Shown piece after piece: positions 52,725-60,261 of a stretch of 64,000 nt of DNA (position 1 is its first letter; each line of letters begins with the position of its first letter). Position numbers and translations under genes: made by a program. Source of the stretch: Maricurvus nonylphenolicus (lineage in GTDB: Bacteria > Pseudomonadota > Gammaproteobacteria > Pseudomonadales > Cellvibrionaceae); assembly GCF_042854845.1 (NCBI RefSeq), contig NZ_AP031498.1:3224001-3288000 (forward strand), written 5' to 3'. Under the pieces are notes generated by a model. The model had not been told where the DNA came from, ran no database searches, and saw nothing but the letters and a program-made list of their open reading frames with translations.

Positions 52725-53303
52725 ATGAGTGCCAACCCAGCGCCTAAATTTGATCAGGATGTCCTGCTGCAGCTGATGCAGAAGATTGCTGTCGACCGTG
52801 ACCGGCAGGCCTTCGCGCAGCTATTCGATCTACTGGCGCCACAGATAAAGGCCTATAGTCTGTCCCGTGAACCTGGGGCAAATCTGGTGGCCGATGAACT
52901 GGTACAAGAGGTATTGATCCGGGTCTGGCAAAAGGCTGATACCTACAACCCGGCCAAGGCCAAGGTCTCAACCTGGATATTTACCCTGGCACGGAACTGC
53001 CGCGTGGACTATCTGCGCCGCAATGGTCGATACGCCAGTGATATCGACCCGGAAGATGTGTTTATGGAACTCGAAGACCAAGCCGCAGGCCCCTTTGAGT
53101 CCACCCAGCAGCAACATGCGGCCAACAAGCTGCATCAAGGCCTGGAGCAGCTGCCCCAGGAGCAATCGCTGGTATTGAGCAAGGTGTATATGGAAGGCAA
53201 AACCCATCAGGAAGCTGCCGCAGAATTACAGCTGCCACTGGGGACCATCAAATCCCGTATACGCCTGGCCCTGCAAAAGCTGCACATAGCGTTAAAGACA
53301 TGA
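52725..53303 (+). CDS. ECF sigma factor, ECF11 (RpoE/ChrR) type
   Basis: A sigma factor of about 192 residues. Region 2 includes FDLLAPQIKAYSLSREPGAN, ELVQEVLIRVWQKADTYNP and STWIFTLARNCRVDYLRRN; region 4 includes EGKTHQEAAAELQLPLGTIKSRIRLALQKL. The next gene encodes a ChrR-type anti-sigma factor, and ECF-type promoters face both ways upstream. In Rhodobacter the homologous pair responds to singlet oxygen. The frame is open from a GTG at 52677, but transcription from the -10 ending at 52671 would leave no leader there, so the ATG at 52725 is preferred. Confidence 0.88.
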   Translation: MSANPAPKFDQDVLLQLMQKIAVDRDRQAFAQLFDLLAPQIKAYSLSREPGANLVADELVQEVLIRVWQKADTYNPAKAKVSTWIFTLARNCRVDYLRRNGRYASDIDPEDVFMELEDQAAGPFESTQQQHAANKLHQGLEQLPQEQSLVLSKVYMEGKTHQEAAAELQLPLGTIKSRIRLALQKLHIALKT

Positions 53304-53315
53304 GGATTGAAAGCC

Positions 53316-53975
53316 ATGATTAGGCATCACCCACCTACCGAGGTGCTAGCCGCATACGCCGCAGGCAGCCTGCCTTTGGGTCATGGCCTGTGCGTTGCCG
53401 CTCACCTGCAGTACTGCCCCCAATGTCGCCAGCTTTCACGCCAGCTAAACCACCTGGGAGGAGAACTACTGGATCAACTGCCTGCAGCCGATATCAGCCA
53501 TAACCTGCGCGATCAGGTGTTGGCACAACTCGACAGCAGGGACATTCCGGCTCAACCCGAGCCTCCACAAGCAGCCAGTCTGATACCTGGCTGCCTGCGC
53601 CAGCTGGTTCCAGAGGGCTTTGACGCCCTGCCCTGGACCCGACTGTCCCCATCGATACGAGCCAGCAAGCTCAGCCACGCCGATGGCGCCAAGGTAGAGT
53701 TGATCGCCATTAAGCCCGGAGGCCAAGTGGCTGCCCACAACCATACCGGTACGGAAATTACCGTGGTGCTTAAAGGCAGTTTTTCTGATGCGGACGGGGT
53801 CTATAACCAAGGCGATATTATCCTGCGCGATGAAAGCAATAAAAATCACCGCCCCATCGCCAGCCAGGACAGTGAGTGTATCTGTCTGACTGCCGTAGAT
53901 GCGCCCATCGAATTTACCGGTTTCTTTGCCCGGTTGTTTAATCCATTGATCAGGCGCAGTCATTACGCCAGTTAG
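53316..53975 (+). CDS. chrR: ChrR-type cupin anti-sigma factor
   Basis: A 219-residue cytoplasmic protein with an N-terminal zinc-binding anti-sigma domain (His5, His30, Cys34, Cys37 in AAHLQYCPQCRQ) and a C-terminal cupin domain (about 115-205, VELIAIKPGGQVAAHNHTGTEITVVLKG, with a metal site in HNHTGTE). It should hold the ECF11 sigma inactive and release it on singlet oxygen or organic peroxide exposure. ATG at 53316 lies nine bases after GAGGA and 12 bases after the sigma stop. Confidence 0.9.
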   Translation: MIRHHPPTEVLAAYAAGSLPLGHGLCVAAHLQYCPQCRQLSRQLNHLGGELLDQLPAADISHNLRDQVLAQLDSRDIPAQPEPPQAASLIPGCLRQLVPEGFDALPWTRLSPSIRASKLSHADGAKVELIAIKPGGQVAAHNHTGTEITVVLKGSFSDADGVYNQGDIILRDESNKNHRPIASQDSECICLTAVDAPIEFTGFFARLFNPLIRRSHYAS

Positions 53976-54052
53976 ATGTACTGGAAGAGATACTTGTCTT
54001 CCCTATGTCATGTTATGGGCCTACACTGCGGCTTTTAACATTAAGTAACTCC

Positions 54053-54541
54053 ATGCTCAGATCTCTGTCCCTAATCATCGCTCTTCTATTTACTGCTGAG
54101 TGTTTTTCCGCAGATCAACCCAACTGCCCGATTACTGAAAACCATATCAAAGCGCCAAGCGCTGGCTGCCTGACTCTGCTAGACGGACATTTACTGGTAA
54201 TTAAGGCCTATAACGGCAAGATCAGCATACCGGGTGGTAGCGTTGATGTTGCAGAATCTGCTCAGTGCGGGGCCCACCGTGAGACTTGGGAAGAAACAGG
54301 ATTACATGTACGCCCACAACAGTTGTTGCGAGTTTTCGACAATGGCTTCCATCTGTTTGAGTGTCTGCCCCCAACCGAAAGCATGCTAGGAGACACCTTA
54401 AAACCACCCTTCTGGTTAGAAATTCGCCAGGCTTTCTGGCTCAAGCCCGAGAATTTTGATCAGTACACTTGGCGCTATCCCGACCAGCGTCATTGGCTGG
54501 CGGAATGGATTAAAGACAATGGCGGAGCTGTTAGCCATTAA
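54053..54541 (+). CDS. Exported Nudix hydrolase
   Basis: A 162-residue protein whose first 20 residues (MLRSLSLIIALLFTAECFSA) look like a signal peptide, followed by a Nudix domain with a complete Nudix box beginning GSVDVAESAQCGAHRETWEE then TGL. Nudix enzymes cleave nucleoside diphosphate-linked compounds; most are cytoplasmic, so an exported one would act on extracytoplasmic substrates. The reading frame is open upstream to 54005 but that start would bury the signal. It overlaps the convergent FKBP gene by 11 bases. Confidence 0.8.
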   Translation: MLRSLSLIIALLFTAECFSADQPNCPITENHIKAPSAGCLTLLDGHLLVIKAYNGKISIPGGSVDVAESAQCGAHRETWEETGLHVRPQQLLRVFDNGFHLFECLPPTESMLGDTLKPPFWLEIRQAFWLKPENFDQYTWRYPDQRHWLAEWIKDNGGAVSH

Positions 54542-55004
54542 TCGCCAGCAGCTCAACATCAAAGATCAGTGTTGCGCCTGGCGGGATAGTGCCAGCGCCG
54601 CGATCACCATAGGCAAGGTCTGCCGGGATAAACAATCGGGCTTTCTCCCCTACTTGCATCATTTGCACACCTTCGGTCCAACCTAAAATCACCTGGTTTA
54701 AGCTAAAGCTAATGGGCTCGCCTCGCTCAATTGAGCTGTCGAATACCTTTCCGTCCAGCGTGGTACCGTGGTAGTGCACCTTAACCCTATCGGTCGCACC
54801 GGGCTTATCCCCCTGCCCGGGATTGAGCTGCAGATACTGCAAACCTGATGCCGTGGTAACCACACCTTCTTTCTGGCCGTTTTCAGCCAGGAAAGCCTTA
54901 CCTGCCTCTCGATTTGCCTCAGCGGCTTTCTTGCCATCGATATGGCGCCAACTAAAGAGAACCACCATTACGATAAAGATGACAATTACCAGGATATTAC
55001 CCAC
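54531..55004 (-). CDS. FKBP-type peptidyl-prolyl isomerase
   Basis: A 157-residue isomerase anchored by an N-terminal helix (ILVIVIFIVMVVLFSW) with the FKBP domain facing the periplasm: SGLQYLQLNPG, VKVHYHGTTLDGKVFDSS, LGWTEGVQMMQVGEKARLFIP, YGDRGAGTIPPGATLIFDVELL. The active-site residues (Tyr, Phe, Asp, Trp, Tyr) are present, so proline isomerisation in envelope protein folding is expected. Start is GTG at 55002-55004 with AAAGGAG six bases upstream. Confidence 0.92.
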   Translation of the reverse strand: MGNILVIVIFIVMVVLFSWRHIDGKKAAEANREAGKAFLAENGQKEGVVTTASGLQYLQLNPGQGDKPGATDRVKVHYHGTTLDGKVFDSSIERGEPISFSLNQVILGWTEGVQMMQVGEKARLFIPADLAYGDRGAGTIPPGATLIFDVELLAING

Positions 55005-55120
55005 TACGCGCTCCTTTGGCCTAGGCTAATTAAGTAGGCGGATTTTACCCCATCTCTAGCGTCAACGTGACCTTCACGGTAAAATCTGCCCCCAATGATG
55101 AACAACAGTTGGACTGCGTA

Positions 55121-55837
55121 ATGGGAAGAGCGTTTCAAAACCGTAAAGAATCTATGGCCAAAACCTCCGACGCCAAGGCGAAGGTTTACAGTAAATACGG
55201 CCGCGAAATCTATGTTTGTGCCAAAAAAGGCGGTATCGACCCAGATGGTAACCTGACCTTGCGAAGCCTGATCGACCGCGCCAAGAAAGATCAGGTCCCT
55301 ACTCACGTTATCGACAAAGCCATTGATAAGGCCAAAGGTGGCGGCGGTGAAGACTTTGATCCAGCCCGCTACGAGGGTTTTGGTCCAGGCAACTGCATGG
55401 TAATTGTCGAATGTTTGACCGATAACTCCAACCGTACCTACGGTGATGTACGCCTGTGTTTTAACAAAACCAAATCCAAGATCGGCTCTCAGGGTTCCGT
55501 ATCCCACATGTTCGACCACTCAGCGATCTTCGTCTTTAAAGGCGACGACGAGGAAGCCGTACTGGAAGCGCTGATGATGGAAGACGTGGATGTTACCGAT
55601 ATCGAAGCCGCTGACGATATGATTACCGTCTTCGCCCCTCAGGCTGAATTCTTTAAAGCCAAGCAGGCCCTGCAAGGCGCCTTCGAAGGTATTGAGTTTG
55701 AAGTGGAAGAAATCCAGTTTGTTCCTCAAACCACAACCCCCATCAGCGAAGAGGACATGCCTATGTTTGAAAAGCTGCTGGAGATGCTTAACGATTGTGA
55801 CGACGTACAGCGTGTATTCCACAACGCCGAAGTGTAG
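55121..55837 (+). CDS. yebC: YebC/PmpR family protein
   Basis: A 238-residue cytoplasmic protein of the TACO1/YebC/PmpR family: MGRAFQNRKESMAKTSDAKA, YVCAKKGGIDPDGNLTLRSLIDRAKK, YEGFGPGNCMVIVECLTDN, IGSQGSVSHMFDH. Members act as transcription regulators or help ribosomes on proline-rich stretches. It is not next to ruvC as in E. coli. The ATG at 55121 gives the family start; an earlier in-frame ATG at 55067 is not conserved in kind. A bidirectional terminator follows. Confidence 0.9.
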   Translation: MGRAFQNRKESMAKTSDAKAKVYSKYGREIYVCAKKGGIDPDGNLTLRSLIDRAKKDQVPTHVIDKAIDKAKGGGGEDFDPARYEGFGPGNCMVIVECLTDNSNRTYGDVRLCFNKTKSKIGSQGSVSHMFDHSAIFVFKGDDEEAVLEALMMEDVDVTDIEAADDMITVFAPQAEFFKAKQALQGAFEGIEFEVEEIQFVPQTTTPISEEDMPMFEKLLEMLNDCDDVQRVFHNAEV

Positions 55838-55859
55838 ACGTTAAACGTTTAAATGCCCC

Positions 55860-55893
55860 AACAAAGCCTGCAACTCGCTGGCTTTGTTGTATT
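55860..55893. terminator. Bidirectional terminator between yebC and the binding-protein gene
   Basis: AACAAAGCC (55860-55868) / GGCTTTGTT (55880-55888), then GTATTTT on the plus strand. It serves yebC and may also serve the convergent gene. Confidence 0.8.
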
Positions 55894-55894
55894 T

Positions 55895-57295
55895 TCAGTC
55901 TCTGAATTTTTCAGCATCAACTATTGCCCGGCCACCTTCCCGCTCAAGTAAATCCTCAAAGTAATTGTTCAGCGGCCCAATTAACGCGCTATGGCGTCTG
56001 CGCAGATAAGGGTAATAACTTAACTTCGGCAATTCTGAAACGGTGTACAGCGTTTTATTTATCTCGAAAGCTGACAATAAGAAACGAATGTTGACAGGAA
56101 TATCGACAAAGTAATCTATCCTGCCTGCCGCCAGCATTTTCACCCCAAGCTCTGCAGACGTAACATCTATTACATCAAACTTACGTGGGTTTTCCAGCAT
56201 CTGTTTGGCCAATGACGTTCCCCGCACATAGGCAATACGGCTGCCAGTCTCCAACTCATTAACATCGCGAATCATCCGCCTGGCCTGGGGGGAAATTACC
56301 TCGTACGACGTATGGGCAGTTGGTGTGGTTAGCCTGAGCAAGTCTGGGTGGTTGCTGTAAGGCGGGTTATTGCCACGACCACAAGTACCGTCCAGATTCC
56401 CCCGTAACAATTCAACCTCTTCTCTCGCTCGTGGCAAGGCAAATAGCTTGAACTCATAACCCAAAGCGTTAAAGGCCCTTCTGAAACTCTGCTCCATTTC
56501 GATAAACGCAGGAGATCGAGCAGGTAACGGACAGCCAAACACAATCAGCCTGTTTTTTAAAACCGGCAAAGCCTCTTCCGGGAAGGGGTTATAGGGATGA
56601 CTTTCAATATAGCCGCTGATGGCTTCACTTATTACGGGGGTCAGTTCTCGAAAATGCGGACTTAAATACACATAAACCGGGAATGTCACAACATGACGCA
56701 GCCTTCGTAACTCATAACCACTACGCTGAGAGTAACCTTTAACCTGCGCCTCATAGGTAAGAATGGCATCCAGTTCCCCCCTCTCCAGCGCTTTAACGGC
56801 TTGATCTAATGACAAATAACCGCGAGTCCTGCTGAAACCCATTTGCTGCGCCAGGATAGGGGCATAGAGCACACCGTCAACATAACCAACGCGTACTTCA
56901 GCCAAAGGAAGGACTTGCAAGCTGGTCGCATTCGTCCCCCACAACGCAAACACGGCGCGGCGAAATGCAGGTTTCACCTGCACCAGATCGATCTTCTTGC
57001 GCTTATCGATATCGGCAATGCGACCACAATCTCCCGCCAACTCCCCCTTTGCCATACGCTCAAAAGCGCTGTCATCTCGAACCGTCTCAAAACGTAAGCT
57101 GTAGCCCTTCTCTGCTAGCGCTGGGCGTAGAATATTGCCAATAAACACCGTATCGGCCTGATATTGAGGACTTACACAACCAAAAACCAAGGGCTGTAGT
57201 GAAGCGTCATCTGGGCCAGTTGCAGCGTGCCCCAGTGTCACAATACCTAAAAAGAAATACACGCCTAGCGCCCAGGCGCTTACCTTAGCTGACAT
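55895..57295 (-). CDS. Periplasmic protein with two tandem solute-binding-like domains, paralog 1
   Basis: A 466-residue exported protein (signal MSAKVSAWALGVYFFLGIVTLGHA). The mature part is an internal duplication of a family 3-like solute-binding domain: residues about 30-255 open with VFGCVSPQYQADTV and contain GDCGRIADIDKRKKI; residues about 256-466 open with IVFGCPLPARSPAF and contain DGTCGRGNNPPYSNH, then RIAYVRGTSLA and AELGVKMLAAGRIDYFVD. It resembles the paralog at 57844-59283. No permease or ATPase is nearby, so it may be a sensor-like or orphan binding protein. Start ATG with GAGG upstream; that leader is tandemly repeated. Confidence 0.75.
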   Translation of the reverse strand: MSAKVSAWALGVYFFLGIVTLGHAATGPDDASLQPLVFGCVSPQYQADTVFIGNILRPALAEKGYSLRFETVRDDSAFERMAKGELAGDCGRIADIDKRKKIDLVQVKPAFRRAVFALWGTNATSLQVLPLAEVRVGYVDGVLYAPILAQQMGFSRTRGYLSLDQAVKALERGELDAILTYEAQVKGYSQRSGYELRRLRHVVTFPVYVYLSPHFRELTPVISEAISGYIESHPYNPFPEEALPVLKNRLIVFGCPLPARSPAFIEMEQSFRRAFNALGYEFKLFALPRAREEVELLRGNLDGTCGRGNNPPYSNHPDLLRLTTPTAHTSYEVISPQARRMIRDVNELETGSRIAYVRGTSLAKQMLENPRKFDVIDVTSAELGVKMLAAGRIDYFVDIPVNIRFLLSAFEINKTLYTVSELPKLSYYPYLRRRHSALIGPLNNYFEDLLEREGGRAIVDAEKFRD

Positions 57296-57299
57296 ACCA

Positions 57300-57344
57300 C
57301 CTCAATTACCATAACCTCAATTACCGTAACCTCAATTTTCGAGC
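57300..57344. repeat. 15-bp tandem repeat over the ribosome-binding region
   Basis: CCTCAATTACCATAA, CCTCAATTACCGTAA and a partial third unit lie directly upstream of the binding-protein start. On the minus strand each unit carries a GAGG, so the Shine-Dalgarno-like sequence is present in three copies. Confidence 0.7.
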
Positions 57345-57484
57345 TTTCTATTGATTGTAGTGCAAACAACGACAATCTCAGCTAGGCGCCGGTTCTATGA
57401 TCAAGATCAATATCGCCCCTTTCCATACAGGTAGACTGAAATCGAAGATTAACCCAGCGAAGATAGATACAAGAGGATTTGTCT

Positions 57485-57805
57485 ATGAGCACAACAATCA
57501 CTGGCCACCATGTTGAAGTAACCGATGCCATCCGTGAAGCCGTCAATAGCAAGCTGGCAAAACTGAAAAAACATTTCCCCGATACCGCCAACCTGCAAGT
57601 CATTCTGACTGTCGAAAAGCATGGGCAAAGTGCCGAAGTGATTACCCATTATCTGGGACAGGATCTAACCGCTAAAGCAACCGCAGATGATCTATACCAA
57701 GCGATTGCGGAAGTTACCCAGAAACTGAATGGATTAATGTTGCGCCAAAAGGAAAAGGTAAAGTCTCACCATCATAAGCAGCCTAATCTGGCCGAGGCTG
57801 TTTGA
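57485..57805 (+). CDS. hpf: Ribosome hibernation-promoting factor, short form
   Basis: A 106-residue protein with the HPF/YfiA fold: ITGHHVEVTDAIREAVNSKL, LEKLKK-type basic helix (AKLKKHFPDTANLQVILTV), VITHYLGQDLTAKATADDLYQAI and a basic, His-rich tail (KEKVKSHHHKQPN). It binds 30S subunits at the decoding site and promotes inactive 100S ribosomes in stationary phase. The ATG at 57485 has AGAGGA eight bases upstream. It lies between the two paralogous binding-protein genes rather than beside rpoN. Confidence 0.9.
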   Translation: MSTTITGHHVEVTDAIREAVNSKLAKLKKHFPDTANLQVILTVEKHGQSAEVITHYLGQDLTAKATADDLYQAIAEVTQKLNGLMLRQKEKVKSHHHKQPNLAEAV

Positions 57806-57817
57806 ACCAGAAATAGT

Positions 57818-57845
57818 AATGGCAACTGCACTTTCGGTTGCCATT
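57818..57845. terminator. Terminator hairpin after hpf
   Basis: AATGGCAAC (57818-57826) / GTTGCCATT (57837-57845), perfect 9-bp stem, followed by ATTCT. It overlaps the stop of the convergent gene. Confidence 0.7.
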
Positions 57846-59283
57846 ATTCTCGAGCTTCTACATCCAACATTTCTTCCAGGTAAGGCAGAAATGCGTTACT
57901 CCCCTGCGCTTGAATTTGCGCTTTAAAGTGTTGCTCTAAGGGTTCTCTTAACGCTTTATGGCGAGTATGGATGTACGCGTAAAAGAAAATCGGTGGTAAA
58001 TCAGAAACCACATAGAGCATTTTCCGAATATCAAGATTATTAAGCACATAATCCGACGCGGCAGGAAATCCGATAAAATAATCCACTCGCTCACCGGCCA
58101 GCATTTTTACGCCTAATTCTGCGTTGTTTACTCCCACTGGTTTTATATGGGGTGCACGCTTCAGAATTAATTCGGCCAGTTGTGTGCCCCTGACATAAGC
58201 TATTGTTGCCCCCTCCGGCAGTTGCCCTAAATCCTGTACCTGCTTGGCAGGCCGGCGGGAATATATTTTCAATTGGGTTTTCGTAACCGGCATACGAATA
58301 CGCAACAGCGATTCGTGGTCGTTGTATGGCGAAACATTTCCCCTGGCACAGGTTCCATCTACCTCGCCACCTAAAAGCTCCGCACTTTCCCGCGCCCGCG
58401 GCATCGCCAGCATCTGAAAACCATAGCCCATCTTATTAAATGCCCTGCGATAGCCCTGCTCCATTTCGAAGAACGCCTGCGAGTGCTTAGGAACAGAGCA
58501 TCCAAAAATAATCTGCCCCTCAGAAAGAGGAGGAATCACTTTATCCGGATAGGGGTTATAAGGTTTAACCTTTACTCTCGACACGATGGCTGCAGACAAG
58601 TCAGGTACCATAAATTGGTAACGTGGCTGCAAATAGATATACACAGGGAAGGTCACAAGATGCCTAAGCCGATACAACATTTTCTTAGACTGGTCGTTAT
58701 AGCCGTTAACCAGGGCCTGATAGTTCAACATCACATTGATTTCACCTCTTAGCAATGCTGCAACCATCGCCCCCATGGAATCGTAACGATGCAAGTTGGT
58801 AAAACCCATTTGCGCCGCCAAAACCGGTGAAATCTGTGTAGTGGCCAAATACCCAACCCTTAACTTATCCGGGCTCACTTGGTGCAAGGGAAAGTCGACA
58901 TCAAATCCCCACAAAGCGAACCTGACCCGCCGAATTGCAGGCTCCACGCGGATCAGGTTTAGGCCGGTTTTTTCATTGAACGACTCTATTCGACCACAAT
59001 CCCCATCAAACTTCCCCTGCCGCAAACCTTCAACAACCGCGGGCCCCTGACCTGTCTTAAAAGCCAGATTAAAGCCATGTTGCTTCATCACCGGCGCCAT
59101 AACCTCGGCCGTATAATCCGCATCTGGCAGCCCTCTTGGGCTAGTACAGCTGATGGTAATAGGCTTTTCGACCGCCAGCGTCAAGCTTGAGATCAACGCC
59201 ATCAGGAGACATATCAGCCCCTTACCGCCATAGGCAATCAGGACTCCACAAGTAAGATGACCTTTTGTACAATGCGCGGCCAT
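57844..59283 (-). CDS. Periplasmic protein with two tandem solute-binding-like domains, paralog 2
   Basis: A 479-residue protein with the same two-domain plan as its neighbour. Signal region KGLICLLMALISSLTLA; first half ISCTSPRGLPDADYTAEV and DGDCGRIESFNEKTGLNLIRVEP; second half IIFGCSVPKHSQAFFEMEQGYR, DGTCARGNVSPYNDHESL, IAYVRGTQLAEL and AELGVKMLAGERVDYFIGF. In the second half the usual CGR is CAR. The ATG at 59283 lacks a ribosome-binding site, so the start is uncertain. The closeness of the pair and their shared layout point to a local gene duplication around hpf. Confidence 0.72.
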   Translation of the reverse strand: MAAHCTKGHLTCGVLIAYGGKGLICLLMALISSLTLAVEKPITISCTSPRGLPDADYTAEVMAPVMKQHGFNLAFKTGQGPAVVEGLRQGKFDGDCGRIESFNEKTGLNLIRVEPAIRRVRFALWGFDVDFPLHQVSPDKLRVGYLATTQISPVLAAQMGFTNLHRYDSMGAMVAALLRGEINVMLNYQALVNGYNDQSKKMLYRLRHLVTFPVYIYLQPRYQFMVPDLSAAIVSRVKVKPYNPYPDKVIPPLSEGQIIFGCSVPKHSQAFFEMEQGYRRAFNKMGYGFQMLAMPRARESAELLGGEVDGTCARGNVSPYNDHESLLRIRMPVTKTQLKIYSRRPAKQVQDLGQLPEGATIAYVRGTQLAELILKRAPHIKPVGVNNAELGVKMLAGERVDYFIGFPAASDYVLNNLDIRKMLYVVSDLPPIFFYAYIHTRHKALREPLEQHFKAQIQAQGSNAFLPYLEEMLDVEARE

Positions 59284-59322
59284 TTAAGAGATAACCCACC
59301 GAAAGAAGTACTGGATAACCTA

Positions 59323-59703
59323 ATGATAGTAAAAGCCCTGCGTGAAGGCCTCGGACGCCTGATTGTCCTGATTGACTTTATTACCCGCCCCCGCAAGATG
59401 CGCCGCTCCGACGAGCAACAACAGCAGGTAGCCGAAGCGAGCAGTCAGCTGTCCTTATACCAGTTCTACGCCTGTCCTTTCTGTGTCAAGACTCGCCGTG
59501 CCATCCACCGCTTGAACCTGCCGATCACCACCCGTGATGCCTCTCAGGGCAGTGAATACCGTACAGAACTGGAATCCCAGGCAGGTAAGGTGAAAGTGCC
59601 CTGCTTGCGTATCGAGGAAGGCGATAAGGTGACTTGGATGTATGAGTCCAATGACATTATTTCTTATTTGGAACAGCGTTTTGGGGAGCCGAAGGCTGCT
59701 TAA
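59323..59703 (+). CDS. Glutaredoxin-like protein
   Basis: A 126-residue protein with an N-terminal amphipathic, hydrophobic segment (LREGLGRLIVLIDFIT) and a glutaredoxin domain from about residue 48: LSLYQFYACPFCVKTRRAI with the redox CPFC, VPCLRIEEGDKVTWMYESNDIISYLEQRF with the cis-Pro. It reduces disulfides with glutathione or acts on membrane partners. The ATG at 59323 matches the family start. An unusual feature is the 40-residue N-terminal extension, which may hold it at the membrane. Confidence 0.85.
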   Translation: MIVKALREGLGRLIVLIDFITRPRKMRRSDEQQQQVAEASSQLSLYQFYACPFCVKTRRAIHRLNLPITTRDASQGSEYRTELESQAGKVKVPCLRIEEGDKVTWMYESNDIISYLEQRFGEPKAA

Positions 59704-59754
59704 TTCCTCTGCTTCCTCTATACACTGATTATAAGTGATTGGTGCCACAACCCC

Positions 59755-59925
59755 GGTTTCCCCAAGGGCGGGAGGCACCTGCTCCCGGCTGCAAGACTTG
59801 TCCTGAGGCACTCGTACTGCGGAACTCGCTAACGCTCAGACAGTCCTCGTAAAACACTCCTGCCTCAGGACAAGTCTTAAACGCAGCCTGACTGGTCACT
59901 GGCACCTCCCGCCCTTGGGGAAACC
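59755..59925 (-). repeat. Long inverted-repeat element, type B
   Basis: Outer arms 59755-59775 and 59905-59925 (core CCCCAAGGGCGGGAGG) pair perfectly over 21 bases; inner arms AAGACTTGTCCTGAGGCA (59793-59810) and its complement (59861-59878) pair perfectly over 18. GGCTGC/GCAGCC extends the inner stem past a 4-base bulge. On the minus strand the 50-base apical loop carries GAGGACTGTCTGAGCG and, three bases later, GCGAGTT, shared with the element at 59971-60132. Confidence 0.85.
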
Positions 59926-59970
59926 TACCTTCAGTAAAATAAATACTTTTCAGTGCTGGCACAGAGGTTA

Positions 59971-60132
59971 GGAGGCGGTCGGGGAAGCTGCTCGTAGCAA
60001 TCAGCCCATCGCTTAAGCGGCAGGAAAAAGTCAGGGTAGTCGCGGAGGTTGTTTGAGCGAATGCGAGTTTACGGAGCGCTGACTTTTTCCTGCCGCTTAT
60101 GGGCGCGAAGAGCAGCTTCCCCGACCGCCTCC
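59971..60132 (+). repeat. Long inverted-repeat element, copy A2
   Basis: Outer arms 59971-59993 and 60110-60132 pair at all 23 positions; inner arms 60014-60034 and 60079-60099 are identical to those of copy A1. The apical loop has GAGGTTGTTTGAGCG (60045-60059) then AAT and GCGAGTT. With the type B element it fills the 558-base gap between the glutaredoxin and ABC transporter genes; no gene is visible there. Confidence 0.85.
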
Positions 60133-60261
60133 GGATTTAGAACCCCCAAGTTCCAATCCAGAACTTTACCTAGATTTACACTCCCAACCCCCTCCTAACC
60201 CTTGAATAAGTAACATCCGGGCCAATTATTGACAGATATTCGAAACGATAACGGGAGCACT

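Noticed and set aside
53466..53963. 165-codon antisense frame over chrR
   Set aside because: ChrR zinc and cupin motifs on the plus strand are clear; the antisense product resembles nothing and has no ribosome-binding site.
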